Below, piece after piece: positions 25,377-33,730 of a DNA stretch of 64,000 nucleotides (the stretch's first letter is position 1; every line of letters starts with the position of its first letter). Below the pieces are notes generated by a model. The model did not search any database. It was given only the letters and a program-made list of their open reading frames with translations, and had not been told where the DNA came from. A program made the position numbers and the translations under genes. The DNA is from Sphingomonas bisphenolicum. GTDB lineage: Bacteria > Pseudomonadota > Alphaproteobacteria > Sphingomonadales > Sphingomonadaceae. Where the stretch lies: positions 1,023,501-1,087,500 of the forward strand of contig NZ_AP018817.1 in the NCBI RefSeq assembly GCF_024349785.1. Reading direction: 5' to 3'.

Positions 25377-26000
25377 CTATGCCCGCTTTGGATTGCCTCT
25401 CATCAGGATTTTATCGAACGTACTCTGATCAGCTTCAAGTTCATCCAGCGCGTTGCGGAGTGGGGCGAGAACCTCGCTCCAATCTTCATTCTCCCACGCA
25501 GAGACTCTGAGATCGGCCGCCAGCGCGATGGGGCGAAAGAAGATACCCTTGCCTTCGTTAATCCAGCCCTTTTTTCCTAATTCCTCGGCTATATCCGCGA
25601 TCGTCTTAGAGAAAGCATTCCATGTGCTCTTCCCGCCAAACCAGCTGTATTCCGGTTCGAACCAAAATCCGAAATCCGTCTGACCAAGGTTGAGCAAGTC
25701 TGCGATCTCGTAAGAGCTGGTGGCTTCCTCGTTTCGATGACCTAGTGTGAAGCGCGCCAGTGGCTCTTCCTCAGAATCATTTTGCCAAGCCCCTGGGCAG
25801 ACCCAAATAGTGGTGAAGGTATCCGGCGCGTCGATTTCGCCCTTCCATAATTTCTCCTCGACCCATTCTCTGATGAGCGTCTCCACTGCATTTGTGATTA
25901 TCGGAACGACTTGCTCTTCGTAGAAGATTGTGGCCCTGTTCAGCACCGCTAAATCCCGAAGAATGATCGCGCCCGCTCGAATGAAGTCGTCATCGGCCAT
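25377..26000 (-). CDS. Hypothetical partner of PD-(D/E)XK nuclease
   Basis: The 207-residue acidic protein has no recognised domain. The N-terminal helix is ADDDFIRAGAIILRDLAVLN. The middle is rich in Trp/Phe (TIWVCPGAWQND; FGFWFEPEYSWFGGKSTW), and a final helix has Asp/Glu repeats. It begins eight bases after the stop of the nuclease gene, so they form one operon. It could be a specificity, immunity or effector-partner protein; sequence alone does not say. Confidence 0.6.
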   Translation of the reverse strand: MADDDFIRAGAIILRDLAVLNRATIFYEEQVVPIITNAVETLIREWVEEKLWKGEIDAPDTFTTIWVCPGAWQNDSEEEPLARFTLGHRNEEATSSYEIADLLNLGQTDFGFWFEPEYSWFGGKSTWNAFSKTIADIAEELGKKGWINEGKGIFFRPIALAADLRVSAWENEDWSEVLAPLRNALDELEADQSTFDKILMRGNPKRA

Positions 26001-26008
26001 GGATAAAC

Positions 26009-26899
26009 CTATAAGTTGGAGATATGGGTAGCAAATGAGGTAGCCAGGAAACGGGGCACGGGCGCTGTATCTCGTGCCGCCGCTCGCAAACTACGCGCAA
26101 TCTGCTTCCAGGAAACCGAAACGACGCGGTCAGTCCAGTCGCCAGCAGTTGAAGGAGTTCGCCCCGAAAGCGTTAAGAATATCACAGCCCAAGGCCGCAT
26201 GGCTGTCGCGCGCGCGGCTGCGATTTCGCAATACCTCGCAAGCTGGCCGGGTTGCTCCTGCGCATCCAATTTCACCTCGATGACAAAAAAGAATCCCGGG
26301 TCGTTAACCTGAATGTCAACGCGGCTCGCTCTGTCACCGTCAGGGCATTCTTCGACAGAAACGGTGCAAGTGGAGGACGGACGGCTAGGAAAGTCGCCTG
26401 GCGCAGTTCTATTTGCGCGCTCCAGCAGGTCCGTAAGAAGGCTGCCAGCGCAGCCATGGCCAGCGCGCGGGTCTAGAAACCAACGAAGGACGGATGCATT
26501 GCGTACTTCGTCGCGGCGAAGTCCGGACGCCGCCCAAGGATCGCTTAGCAAGCCGGAGGCATCAACGCTCTGCAAAGGAGCACGCACGCTATCGAGAAAG
26601 TCGATCATTGCGCCGGTAGGAGGTGGTCGAGAGTGTTTCGGTGGGGTTTGCACTGCGCCGATCAAGGCAACGCCACGGAGCGCGTCGAACAGGTCCGACA
26701 AATCATTTGCCAACCCACTTGAAGGGCCTGCGAAACAGTCTCGCAACCCACTGATCATTTCTGCCAGTGCCTCAGGATCTGGCACTTCCACTTTCAAGGG
26801 TGTGTGTAGCCCAGAGCGACGAGAGGACAAGCCCGACCATCGGCAAATCGAGAAACGCCTGATGTGAGGCCAAAGTGGCAACCGCGATCCATATCGCAA
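26009..26899 (-). CDS. PD-(D/E)XK nuclease superfamily protein (PDDEXK_4-like)
   Basis: The protein has up to 296 residues. The core shows RNASVLRWFLDPRAGHGCAG (start helix and HG motif of the family), then Asp195 in ASRVDIQV, Glu208-Val-Lys210 in FFFVIEVK and EQPGQLARYCEIAA. This is the family's D...E-x-K active site followed by the QLxRY helix. The start is unsure: TTG 26899 opens the frame, and no strong ribosome site was found. Such nucleases often occur in restriction or phage-defence loci. The partner follows directly. Confidence 0.75.
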   Translation of the reverse strand: MRYGSRLPLWPHIRRFSICRWSGLSSRRSGLHTPLKVEVPDPEALAEMISGLRDCFAGPSSGLANDLSDLFDALRGVALIGAVQTPPKHSRPPPTGAMIDFLDSVRAPLQSVDASGLLSDPWAASGLRRDEVRNASVLRWFLDPRAGHGCAGSLLTDLLERANRTAPGDFPSRPSSTCTVSVEECPDGDRASRVDIQVNDPGFFFVIEVKLDAQEQPGQLARYCEIAAARATAMRPWAVIFLTLSGRTPSTAGDWTDRVVSVSWKQIARSLRAAARDTAPVPRFLATSFATHISNL

Positions 26900-27084
26900 C
26901 TGTCATCTATAGCCTCGTTCTTTGCAACCGACATTTAATACCGGCAACACTAAGAGCCTTGGCGTGCTTGGCAGACGGATGCGCGTGTGGCAGCTTTTAA
27001 GATTACTTGCACGCTATTGGAATGACTGAAATTGGCGCAATCCAGTCATGCGGAACGACCAGCCGCCATCGGCGTCTTAGCCGC

Positions 27085-27520
27085 ATGACCCTCGACCCTC
27101 ATAACTTCCATCGCTTCCTCGACGCACAGCAGGACACCTACATGTCAGCCCTGGCAGAGTTACGAGGGGGCCGAAAGACAAGTCACTGGATGTGGTTCGT
27201 TTTCCCTCAGCTGGCGGGACTGGGCCGCAGCCCGGCAGCGCAGCGCTTTGCCATCACGTCGCTGGACGAGGCGCGCGTATCTCGATCACGCGACGTTAGG
27301 CCAGCGGCTGCGAGAATGCGTGCGGGCGCTGCAGGACTTGCCGCATGGCAACCGCGCTGCGGTCGCAATCCTTGGCGACGTGGACGCCATTAAGCTGCGG
27401 TCGTCCCTAACCCTGTTTGAGGCGGCCGGCGGTGGTGATCTGTTCAGCGCCGCGTTGGACCGCTGGTTCGGCGGCGTTCGCGACGACGGCACCCTTACGA
27501 TACTGGCCCGCATATCGTAG
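27085..27520 (+). pseudogene. DUF1810 (calpastatin-like) gene, frameshifted
   Basis: The first frame encodes HNFHRFLDAQQDTYMSALAE, GRKTSHWMWFVFPQLAGLG and AITSLDEAR, a clear DUF1810 start. The family continues in the next frame with AYLDHATLGQRLRECVRAL, LRSSLTLFEAAGG and ALDRWFGG. The break is at about 27276 in a GCGCGCG run and is explained by loss of two bases. The family's function is unknown. The ends are intact, so this is a single lesion or a sequencing error. Confidence 0.75.
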
Positions 27521-27584
27521 CAGTATAGCTCGAAGCGCCGTCGCATCATTGGTCAACGCTGCCGCCAGAAGGTAAACTGCGACC

Positions 27585-27899
27585 ATGACAAGCCAAGACA
27601 CATCCCGCGCCGTCACCTTCGACGGCATCAACCTCCAGGCCGAGCGCGTCTGCAACGACCCCGACGGTTACGACCGCATCGCGGCCTGGGACCCTGATAC
27701 CGGGCAACGCCTGGTCGAAATTAGCTGGCATCGCGACACGCGGAAGCTCGGCGTAATACTGCATGGCGACCGGCGCTGGTCGTTTGAGGCGGTGGAGGAG
27801 ATGCGTCGGCTGGGGATGGAGGCGCTGTGGTGGTCGGCGGAAGCGGCTCAAGTCGAGGGCTGCGAGAAAAATTCCGTAGAGTCCGCTGCGGCCGGGTAA
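27585..27899 (+). CDS. Hypothetical protein
   Basis: The 104-residue protein has a beta-rich middle (YDRIAAWDPDTGQRLVEISW; RKLGVILHGDRRWSFEAV). It starts at ATG 27585; the ribosome site is weak. No family is recognised. It lies shortly after the broken DUF1810 gene on the same strand. Confidence 0.45.
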   Translation: MTSQDTSRAVTFDGINLQAERVCNDPDGYDRIAAWDPDTGQRLVEISWHRDTRKLGVILHGDRRWSFEAVEEMRRLGMEALWWSAEAAQVEGCEKNSVESAAAG

Positions 27900-28436
27900 A
27901 TCCGTTCTGCTCGCAACCGATATTGAGTTATCCCGCAGCAAAGCACGATATTTGCGGAACTGCCGAACCGTTCGCGCATTGAAGCTATGTCGGACGGAAC
28001 AATCTTTGCCCCCCGCTCAGTCCGTTCGGCTCCCATAGAGGCCCCGCTGCTCCCCCGCAGGCGGGGCCTCATTTGCAGTGGGCCAGGTAGGTGTTGAGCG
28101 CATGCATTGTGGCGGGAAGAGATGGCATCATTTTGCTGGTGTTGTGCTCGATCCTCTTGGCGTCGGCTAGGGCATTGCCGTCGTTCTCGCCCCCGGGTCA
28201 AATGGCAGCTGTCGGCCTGGCACCGGGCATGCCGAAAGGCGGCAAGCAGCGCGGGAAACGGGAATCTGGCCGGAAGGGGAATGGCAGTAGACACCTACAG
28301 TCTTGGTTGATCCGTAGCCGACGGCTTTGAGGCGATGGCCGGTTTCGGGACCATTGGAACGACCGGGATATAGCTCATTCCCGAGGTGCGATCAGCGGCG
28401 GGTTGGCCGATCTCGGACCATTTAGGGGCATTTCGG
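27900..28436. other. Intergenic region between convergent genes
   Basis: Reading frames on both strands here lack ribosome sites and have unprotein-like composition. The only clear element is the hairpin at 28038-28070. A repeated CCGTTCGGC motif near 28022 adds nothing I can interpret. Confidence 0.35.
28038..28070 (+). terminator. Strong GC hairpin, possible terminator
   Basis: GAGGCCCCGC (28038-28047) pairs perfectly with GCGGGGCCTC (28061-28070) across a 13-base loop. It is followed by ATTTG rather than a full T-run, so termination would be moderate. It lies downstream of the rightward gene ending at 27899. Confidence 0.55.
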
Positions 28437-30407
28437 TCAGATGAACTTGTCGATACGCTCGAAGGCAGTCTCGAAGCGCGCGAGTGTTTCCTGAACCGGC
28501 TTGCCTTTGCCAGAGAGTAACTTCGGGTTCTGCAGCAGATACATCGATGGGTCGAAGTGACTAAATTCCGGAATCTCCTGGGGCAGAAGGCGGAAATACG
28601 CTTCGGCCTTCTTTACAAGGCGGGTCGTGCCAGTGTCTGCCGCTTCGAGCTTTTCAACGGTGAGCAGGTGTTCCCCCTGAAGCCCATAGGCCTTGTTCAC
28701 AAGATCGACGAACAGCGCGGGAGCGAAGAAATCCTCGATGTCGGCCTCGTCCTTCCCGGCCACCTCGGTCGCGAGGATGATTCTCTCCTCCTGTAGGAGC
28801 GCCGACTTGTGAAGGTCGTCGAGCTTTCGCTTTTGACCACGCTCAAAATCCGTCAGCACGGCGATATTGAGCTTGTTTCCATAGAAGAGACGCACGAACG
28901 GCAGCACCTTGTCGATGCCGCCCGACGGGCAGATCGCCCAGTGCGGAGATAGGTGTGGACGGCCGGCCGCCTTCAATGCCGCTGACGCAACCTGAAGATA
29001 GAGGATGTCGCTCGGCCCCTCCACCAGCAAAGTGTTCTTACCGATCACAAGCGTCTGCGTCACTTCGAAGCCCATAGCTCCAAAGATCGGGAAATTGGTC
29101 TGCGGGTCCGTCGTCAGCACATCCGATCGGATTTTCGTGCCGATCGACTTTTTGCGGTTGCGCTGATCGAGCTGAACCACGTCCTCGACCGTGCGGACCG
29201 AAGACAGATCATCCGGCGGCACCATGAAAGGCGAATGTGTCGACCAGATCAGCTGGTGATGGGGCGCGATCTCCTTGTAGAAATAACGCAGCAGGTCGAG
29301 CTGCGCGGTACCGTGTAGCGTCAGCCCGGGCTCATCCAGAAGAAGGATCACGTTGCCGTGGCTCTTCTTGATCTGGGCGAATTTCACAAGGAACGAGAAG
29401 AACCAGATGAATCCGGCCGAGCGCTCCGAGAACGGCACCGTGACGCCGTGCAGACTGTTCTCTACACGTGCGCGTGCCACCGGCCCGCTATTGAAGGGCG
29501 CCGGGTCCCCGGATTTGCCTTCTGAGAGCACGACCTTGATCTTCAACTCGTCATTCTGAGTCCAGTAGTCGAAGATCTGATCAGTGATCTTCAGTGCCGC
29601 TGCTTCACACTTGGCGTTCAGCTCTTCGAACTGCTTAGTCTTTACGAGGTCATCCAGGGTGGTACCGGCATACTCGAGGAAATCGAGGAATACGCGGTCA
29701 CCGCTTGGCATCGGGCGACTGTTCTGACGATCCTCGTTAAGCTTGTTGATCGACATCTCCCCGCTCATGCGATCGTAATGGGAGAAATACATGAACTTCG
29801 GCATCCTTGGGTATAGGATGTCAATGATACGAAGGCTGACGGAATTCGATCGGAATTTCTTGATTGCGTCTAGAAGCGCCTGCTGCGCTTCGCTGCGCGC
29901 GCTGAGCGCTTCAAGCAACGCCGCCGCGCGAAGCGCCGTCGTCGCATTATTTAGCGCTGCCCGATCATCGCTGGTCAGTTGATGATGTGAAATCAGGTGA
30001 TCAAGCGCGGCCTTCTCGCTGAACTGCACTGTCCAGCTCGTGCCTTCCTGTTCATACGTCTTTTCCACTACGACCGTGTCGCTGGTCAGGGTATCGTTGC
30101 CGAACTCCATCGCGATGAGCTTCTTGTCCACGGCATCCAGCTTCCACCGTGTCCGCATGACGCGCGCCTCATTCTCGCCATGGTCCGATTGATATTCGGC
30201 CAGCATGCGGCGTGGGTAGTTCGTGATCTTACCATAGTCCTTGAAAGACGCATCTGTTGAACGTATGCCTTCAAGCGCCTTCAGGAAGGCCGACTTGCCT
30301 GCTTCGTTCTTGCCAACAAGGCATGTGGTCTGCCCGATCGCCACGGGATCCGCGTCGATGATGTTGCGGTAATTGGTCGCGTGCGCTTCGATCAGCTTCA
30401 ACTTCAT
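28437..30407 (-). CDS. OLD-family ATPase with TOPRIM nuclease domain
   Basis: The protein has 656 residues. The ABC-type ATPase half has Walker A GKNEAGKS (32-39), signature FSERSAGF (326-333), Walker B LLLDEP (355-360) and the H-loop STHSPF (389-394). The C-terminal TOPRIM domain has LLVEGPSD (Glu463), VLTDFERG and an ADIEDFF acidic motif. OLD enzymes are ATP-regulated DNA nucleases used in phage exclusion. No UvrD-like helicase (GajB) or reverse transcriptase is adjacent, so this is a stand-alone class 1-type OLD rather than Gabija or a retron. ATG 30407 opens a fresh transcript. Confidence 0.85.
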   Translation of the reverse strand: MKLKLIEAHATNYRNIIDADPVAIGQTTCLVGKNEAGKSAFLKALEGIRSTDASFKDYGKITNYPRRMLAEYQSDHGENEARVMRTRWKLDAVDKKLIAMEFGNDTLTSDTVVVEKTYEQEGTSWTVQFSEKAALDHLISHHQLTSDDRAALNNATTALRAAALLEALSARSEAQQALLDAIKKFRSNSVSLRIIDILYPRMPKFMYFSHYDRMSGEMSINKLNEDRQNSRPMPSGDRVFLDFLEYAGTTLDDLVKTKQFEELNAKCEAAALKITDQIFDYWTQNDELKIKVVLSEGKSGDPAPFNSGPVARARVENSLHGVTVPFSERSAGFIWFFSFLVKFAQIKKSHGNVILLLDEPGLTLHGTAQLDLLRYFYKEIAPHHQLIWSTHSPFMVPPDDLSSVRTVEDVVQLDQRNRKKSIGTKIRSDVLTTDPQTNFPIFGAMGFEVTQTLVIGKNTLLVEGPSDILYLQVASAALKAAGRPHLSPHWAICPSGGIDKVLPFVRLFYGNKLNIAVLTDFERGQKRKLDDLHKSALLQEERIILATEVAGKDEADIEDFFAPALFVDLVNKAYGLQGEHLLTVEKLEAADTGTTRLVKKAEAYFRLLPQEIPEFSHFDPSMYLLQNPKLLSGKGKPVQETLARFETAFERIDKFI

Positions 30408-30787
30408 CCTCCCGGAACTAATTCTTCATCCAACGGTATCAGCATCACTATCCATTCGCGATCGAAACATTCAACTGCTTAAAGTCTAGTCGCCGAACTT
30501 TCTGAGTCTTTGCATGCCAATTTAAGTCGATGGCTGGTGGCCACTCGCAATGCGCAAATGATAATCCGGTGTGTTGCATCAGCTGGACGGCAGCTTACGT
30601 CCATGGATTTAGTGGCCGCTTCCAAGTGCAGGAAATCGCAGTCGGACGGCAAAAAGTGGCTCGTAGCCGATCGGCGGAAGTTCAGTTTTTAGAAGACCGG
30701 TTTTGGTGTAAGATGAAGCTCCAGAGGCCGCACCAGAACAGCTTGAATAGGTCGCCTTCGGACTCCCTACGCCGATCAATCAACCCC
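30408..30787. other. Upstream region of the OLD gene
   Basis: This AT-rich stretch of 380 bases precedes the leftward OLD gene and should hold its promoter. I find no gene, repeat or clear consensus pair. Confidence 0.35.
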
Positions 30788-31121
30788 CTAGACCGTCGCG
30801 AACCACTCCGTATAGGCCGTGTTGCGCGCCATGTGCCTTTGCCATTCGAGCGCGCCGTCCGACCACCACACCGGGGCGCGCTCGCCCAGGGCGTGCTTCG
30901 CCGCGTCGACCGCTGCTCGGACCCTGGCCACGCCCTCCGCCTCGCCCGCCCGATTGGCAGCGCTCACCGCGCGGCGCGTCCATGGGCGCGCTGATCAGGA
31001 CAGCGCGCTTGTCGTCGGTGAGCGCGGGGTTCGCCATGCGCCACAGCCGTCCGCGCATGACGAAGTAGCAGCCGTCGGGCGTGACCGGATGCTTGCCGGC
31101 CATGCGCGCCGCCTCAGCCAC
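30788..31121 (-). pseudogene. Sphingomonad hypothetical gene, frameshifted
   Basis: It starts at GTG 31121 with ARMAGKHPVTPDGCYFVMRG, RLWRMANPAL, and continues in another frame with RAVSAANRAGEAEGVARVRA, ALGERAPVWW and HMARNTAYTEWFATV to the stop at 30788. Together they form one protein of about 110 residues of a type common in alphaproteobacteria. The break near 30982 is in GCGCCGCGCGG and is fixed by restoring two bases. Function unknown. Confidence 0.7.
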
Positions 31122-31442
31122 CGGACCTTCGGCAGAGACGCCAAAGCAACCTCAGCCCCAATATCACAAGCATATAGAAGGCGACGTCTGCCACGAAGGG
31201 CCAAGGCGAAATTCGTCCTCCAGAAAGCCGAGCCGGTCCTCCACGAATATGCCCGGCCGGTCGAAGGCGAACGGCGCGGGCCAGCCGCCATTCAGCACCG
31301 GCTTGGGACAGTACATGTCGTAGCCGTCCGCGGACTTGCTCAGCGCACAATAGACAGCCTGGTCGGGACCGTGCCGCTGCACCGCGCATGATCCTATTGC
31401 CAGCGTGACGGCGAGCGATGGAGGAACGGCGCTTCTGATCAT
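31114..31442 (-). pseudogene. Membrane hypothetical gene, frameshifted
   Basis: The frame from 31442 encodes a lipoprotein-like signal (MIRSAVPPSLAVTLAIGSCA), DQAVYCALSKSADGYDMYCP and KPVLNGGWPAPFAFDRPGIF up to EDEFR. The expected C-terminal transmembrane helix (PWPFVADVAFYMLVILGLRL) lies in the next frame, ending at 31114. One C missing near 31202 explains this. The end overlaps the start of the gene at 31121, so the pair was one unit. Confidence 0.65.
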
Positions 31443-31499
31443 CTCGACACCCTAAGTACAGATATCCAGATAACGGTAGCGGCGGGCAGCTCACATGCG

Positions 31500-31530
31500 A
31501 AGGGCCGCCCCTCAGCGGGACGGCCCTTCC
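31500..31530 (-). terminator. Hairpin between leftward genes
   Basis: AAGGGCCGCCC and GGGACGGCCCTT pair across CTCAGC with one bulge. It follows the 23-residue frame at 31554 in the leftward direction. There is no long T-run, so its strength is uncertain. Confidence 0.5.
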
Positions 31531-31553
31531 ATTGTCAGCCATTCGCGGACAGC

Positions 31554-31625
31554 TCAGACGAGCCGGACCCCCGCGTTGGAGGCCATGCCCAAGACTGCCG
31601 CGCGCGGCGCGTGACAATGAGACAT
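31554..31625 (-). CDS. 23-residue small reading frame with strong ribosome site
   Basis: ATG 31625 is preceded by AAAGGAGGTGGTCGA, a near-perfect Shine-Dalgarno. The peptide begins MSHCHAPRAAVLGMASNAG and ends VRLV. A hairpin follows 24 bases later, so this could be a short independent transcript or a leader peptide. Unknown family; support is only the ribosome site and terminator arrangement. Confidence 0.4.
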   Translation of the reverse strand: MSHCHAPRAAVLGMASNAGVRLV

Positions 31626-31802
31626 TCGACCACCTCCTTTCCGTTGTTGACGATAACGCGGACGTGGTGCGCACCGTTCAGCATTGCAAGTCCAGCGGGC
31701 GCGGTGGCCGCCGGGAACCGTGCTAACCTTTGTTAGTTCGTCACAGTGGACGCGGCCCGCGCACGGATATCCGGGGACGGCCTGCGACCGTTAGGAGCGT
31801 CC

Positions 31803-31836
31803 CGTCCCGCCCTTCAGGGAAGGCGGGACGCTTTTT
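31803..31836 (+). terminator. Rho-independent terminator
   Basis: CGTCCCGCC (31803-31811) pairs with GGCGGGACG (31822-31830), followed by CTTTTT. The T-run is on the plus strand, yet no rightward gene lies upstream within 3 kb, so a short non-coding transcript may end here. Confidence 0.7.
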
Positions 31837-31859
31837 ACGTTCAGATGGGCTATCGCCGA

Positions 31860-32462
31860 TCACTCTCGCTGGTTCGCCAGCCGCTGACCCTTGCATGATA
31901 GGCTGCGGAACGTAACCGACCAGCGCGGCTGATCCATCTCGACAATGCTGTGCTCCCAGTCGTGGCGCGCTTCGCCGCACATATGGTAGAGCGACCGCGG
32001 GACCAGTGGCACCGATGCCCGGTCGAATTTCGCTGCGTTACGCCTCCGGAACCGCATGGTCGCGGGCGCGGCCAGCGATATGCCCACCACATGCTCGAAC
32101 ACTGGTCGGTCCTTGTGCCAGCCGATGCCCGCGCCCGAATCGTAACGGATCACCAGCGCTTGGGCGAGGTCGCCAGCGACAAGGCCCGTAAACAGCGCGG
32201 CGCGCTCCCGCATGTCCAAAAGCCACTCCGGCATGGGGTCGGCCGCGTCGAACGCGCCGTTGGCAAAGTCGTAGCTCCAACCGAACGAACGGGTCAGGCG
32301 CTTGCCGGTCCACTGCTGGAAGCGGAATGGGGTTAAGCCTGCGTTGTCGATGTGGCGAATCAACGCGGCTTCCTCATCCGGCGTAACGATGCCGTCCGCC
32401 GTGGCGAGACCTGGCAGGGCATGGGTGTCGAATAGATCCAGGAAATGACTCACTTCTGCCAT
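31860..32462 (-). CDS. alkB: AlkB-like alpha-ketoglutarate-dependent dioxygenase
   Basis: The 200-residue protein belongs to the AlkB Fe(II)/2-oxoglutarate dioxygenases, which oxidatively remove alkyl lesions from nucleic-acid bases. The iron ligands are visible: His116 and Asp118 in GWHKDRP and His171 in WEHSI. The 2-oxoglutarate-binding Arg is in PRWSVTFRSL. YRxxY-like contacts appear as VIRYDSG. Its start overlaps the end of the SNase-like gene by 13 bases, so they are co-transcribed. The substrate (DNA, RNA or protein) is not determinable. Confidence 0.85.
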   Translation of the reverse strand: MAEVSHFLDLFDTHALPGLATADGIVTPDEEAALIRHIDNAGLTPFRFQQWTGKRLTRSFGWSYDFANGAFDAADPMPEWLLDMRERAALFTGLVAGDLAQALVIRYDSGAGIGWHKDRPVFEHVVGISLAAPATMRFRRRNAAKFDRASVPLVPRSLYHMCGEARHDWEHSIVEMDQPRWSVTFRSLSCKGQRLANQRE

Positions 32463-32875
32463 CCCCTGCCACCTTGCTCACCACCTTGGCGACGCAGCCG
32501 CGTCCCCAGCGGCTGACCCTTCAGCGCGCAATAGCCGATCACCCGGTCATAGCTGCGTTTGCCCGCGCGGCAGGTCAGCGGTTGGCCAAGCGCAATCCGC
32601 TCCAACCTGCGCTTGGCGTCCGCGCCGCCCGCATCGCGCAACTCCGGCGCGTAGAAATCGCCCAGCCTGACCTCGATCCAACGGTCGGGCTGGCCAGCGG
32701 GGCCAACGCACAGACTGTCGCCGTCGCCGACATAGCGCACAACGCCGGAGAAGGTAGCGCCCTTGGCCGGTAGCTTACCCTCGCAGGGGTCGGCATGGGC
32801 GGGCGCACTCCAGCCTACAATGAGCAATGCGGCCAGGGGCAACAGGGGACCATAAGGGCTGGGCAGAATGTGCAT
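32450..32875 (-). CDS. Exported thermonuclease (SNase-like) domain protein
   Basis: The protein has 141 residues. A signal peptide (cleavage near AHA-D, residue 28) is followed by an SNase-like OB domain: SGVVRYVGDGDSLCVGP, RWIEVRLGDFYAPELRD, DAKRRLERIALGQPLTC and RSYDRVIGYC. The usual catalytic Arg/Glu positions appear partly altered (LGDFYAPEL for the RLxGIDAPE motif), so activity is uncertain. Two Cys could form a disulfide in the periplasm. It is first in a two-gene unit with alkB. Confidence 0.7.
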   Translation of the reverse strand: MHILPSPYGPLLPLAALLIVGWSAPAHADPCEGKLPAKGATFSGVVRYVGDGDSLCVGPAGQPDRWIEVRLGDFYAPELRDAGGADAKRRLERIALGQPLTCRAGKRSYDRVIGYCALKGQPLGTRLRRQGGEQGGRGWQK

Positions 32876-32947
32876 GAGGCGGTGATCGGTTCGCTGCGTG
32901 GAATCAGTGACGTGACCGATAGCACGGAACGAAAGCGGAACGTCAAG

Positions 32948-33730
32948 TCAAAGCAGCGGACGCCTCTGGTCCAGCAGCGCCAACAATTCTGGACCGCTGG
33001 GCAGGGGTGGGAGCGCTAGCTCCTCTGGCAGGACGTCGAAGGCGAAGGACAAGTGCGCGCCCTGCCCATGCCCTAGCCGACGCGCGCCGTCGTCGACCGC
33101 CCGCTCGAGCGCGCGCAGATCAAAGGGCACGTAATAGGCGGCCGGGGCCAGCACACGCAGGTACAGCCTATCGGCCCGCAACAGTTCCGGCCGCCGGGCG
33201 GGCGGGTCGGCGCTGGCCAACAGCCAGGCGCTGGCGTAGCCCAGCAGCTCCACTACCGCGTAAAGGGGCGTGTCGCTGGCGATCTTCAGTTCGATCAGTT
33301 CTACCGCGCCGTCCGTGCGCCGATGCGCCAAATCCACTGCCCGCCTGCCGTCCGTCGATCCCTCTATAAGACCGGACGCCACTGGTATCTGGTTAGCCCA
33401 GTCGTTCCGACCAGCCGCGTTGCACGCCGACGCGATTGCCCGCTCCAGCACCACCTCAGGGCTGCGATTGCCCGCGCCGATCTGCGGCTGCAAGGTCCAG
33501 CGCCAGTTTTGCTGCGACCGCTCCTTGTTGTCGCCAGCGCGCCCCGCGTCCCAGTTGCCACTGACCACGCTATGGACCAGGGCCGCGACGTCGAGGCCAG
33601 GTGGCAGGCGCAGGGACCGCAGCGCCGAGCGATGGCGCAGCCGGGCGATGCCAAGGGCGTCGCAAATGGCGGACTCCAGGCCGTGCATGATGGACGAAGG
33701 ATGGTTCGCGACGGGCGGGGGGCTGGGCAT
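32948..33730 (-). CDS. PD-(D/E)XK-like hypothetical protein
   Basis: The 260-residue protein starts at ATG 33730 (PSPPPVANHPSSIMHGLESA). It contains RRAVDLAHRRTDGAVELIEL followed by KIASDTPLYAVVELLGYASA. This resembles the Asp...Glu-x-Lys core and the following helix of the PD-(D/E)XK nuclease fold. The C-terminal half is Leu/Pro/Arg-rich. It could be a nuclease relative with a protective or restriction role. It is separated from the primase gene by the iteron-like cluster. Confidence 0.55.
   Translation of the reverse strand: MPSPPPVANHPSSIMHGLESAICDALGIARLRHRSALRSLRLPPGLDVAALVHSVVSGNWDAGRAGDNKERSQQNWRWTLQPQIGAGNRSPEVVLERAIASACNAAGRNDWANQIPVASGLIEGSTDGRRAVDLAHRRTDGAVELIELKIASDTPLYAVVELLGYASAWLLASADPPARRPELLRADRLYLRVLAPAAYYVPFDLRALERAVDDGARRLGHGQGAHLSFAFDVLPEELALPPLPSGPELLALLDQRRPLL

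Noticed and set aside
28437..30407. Gabija system (GajA)
   Set aside because: The OLD-type protein fits but there is no UvrD-like GajB gene on either side.
30995..31291. Alternative leftward frame overlapping two broken genes
   Set aside because: Arg/Ser-rich shadow; the recognisable protein segments lie in the other frames.
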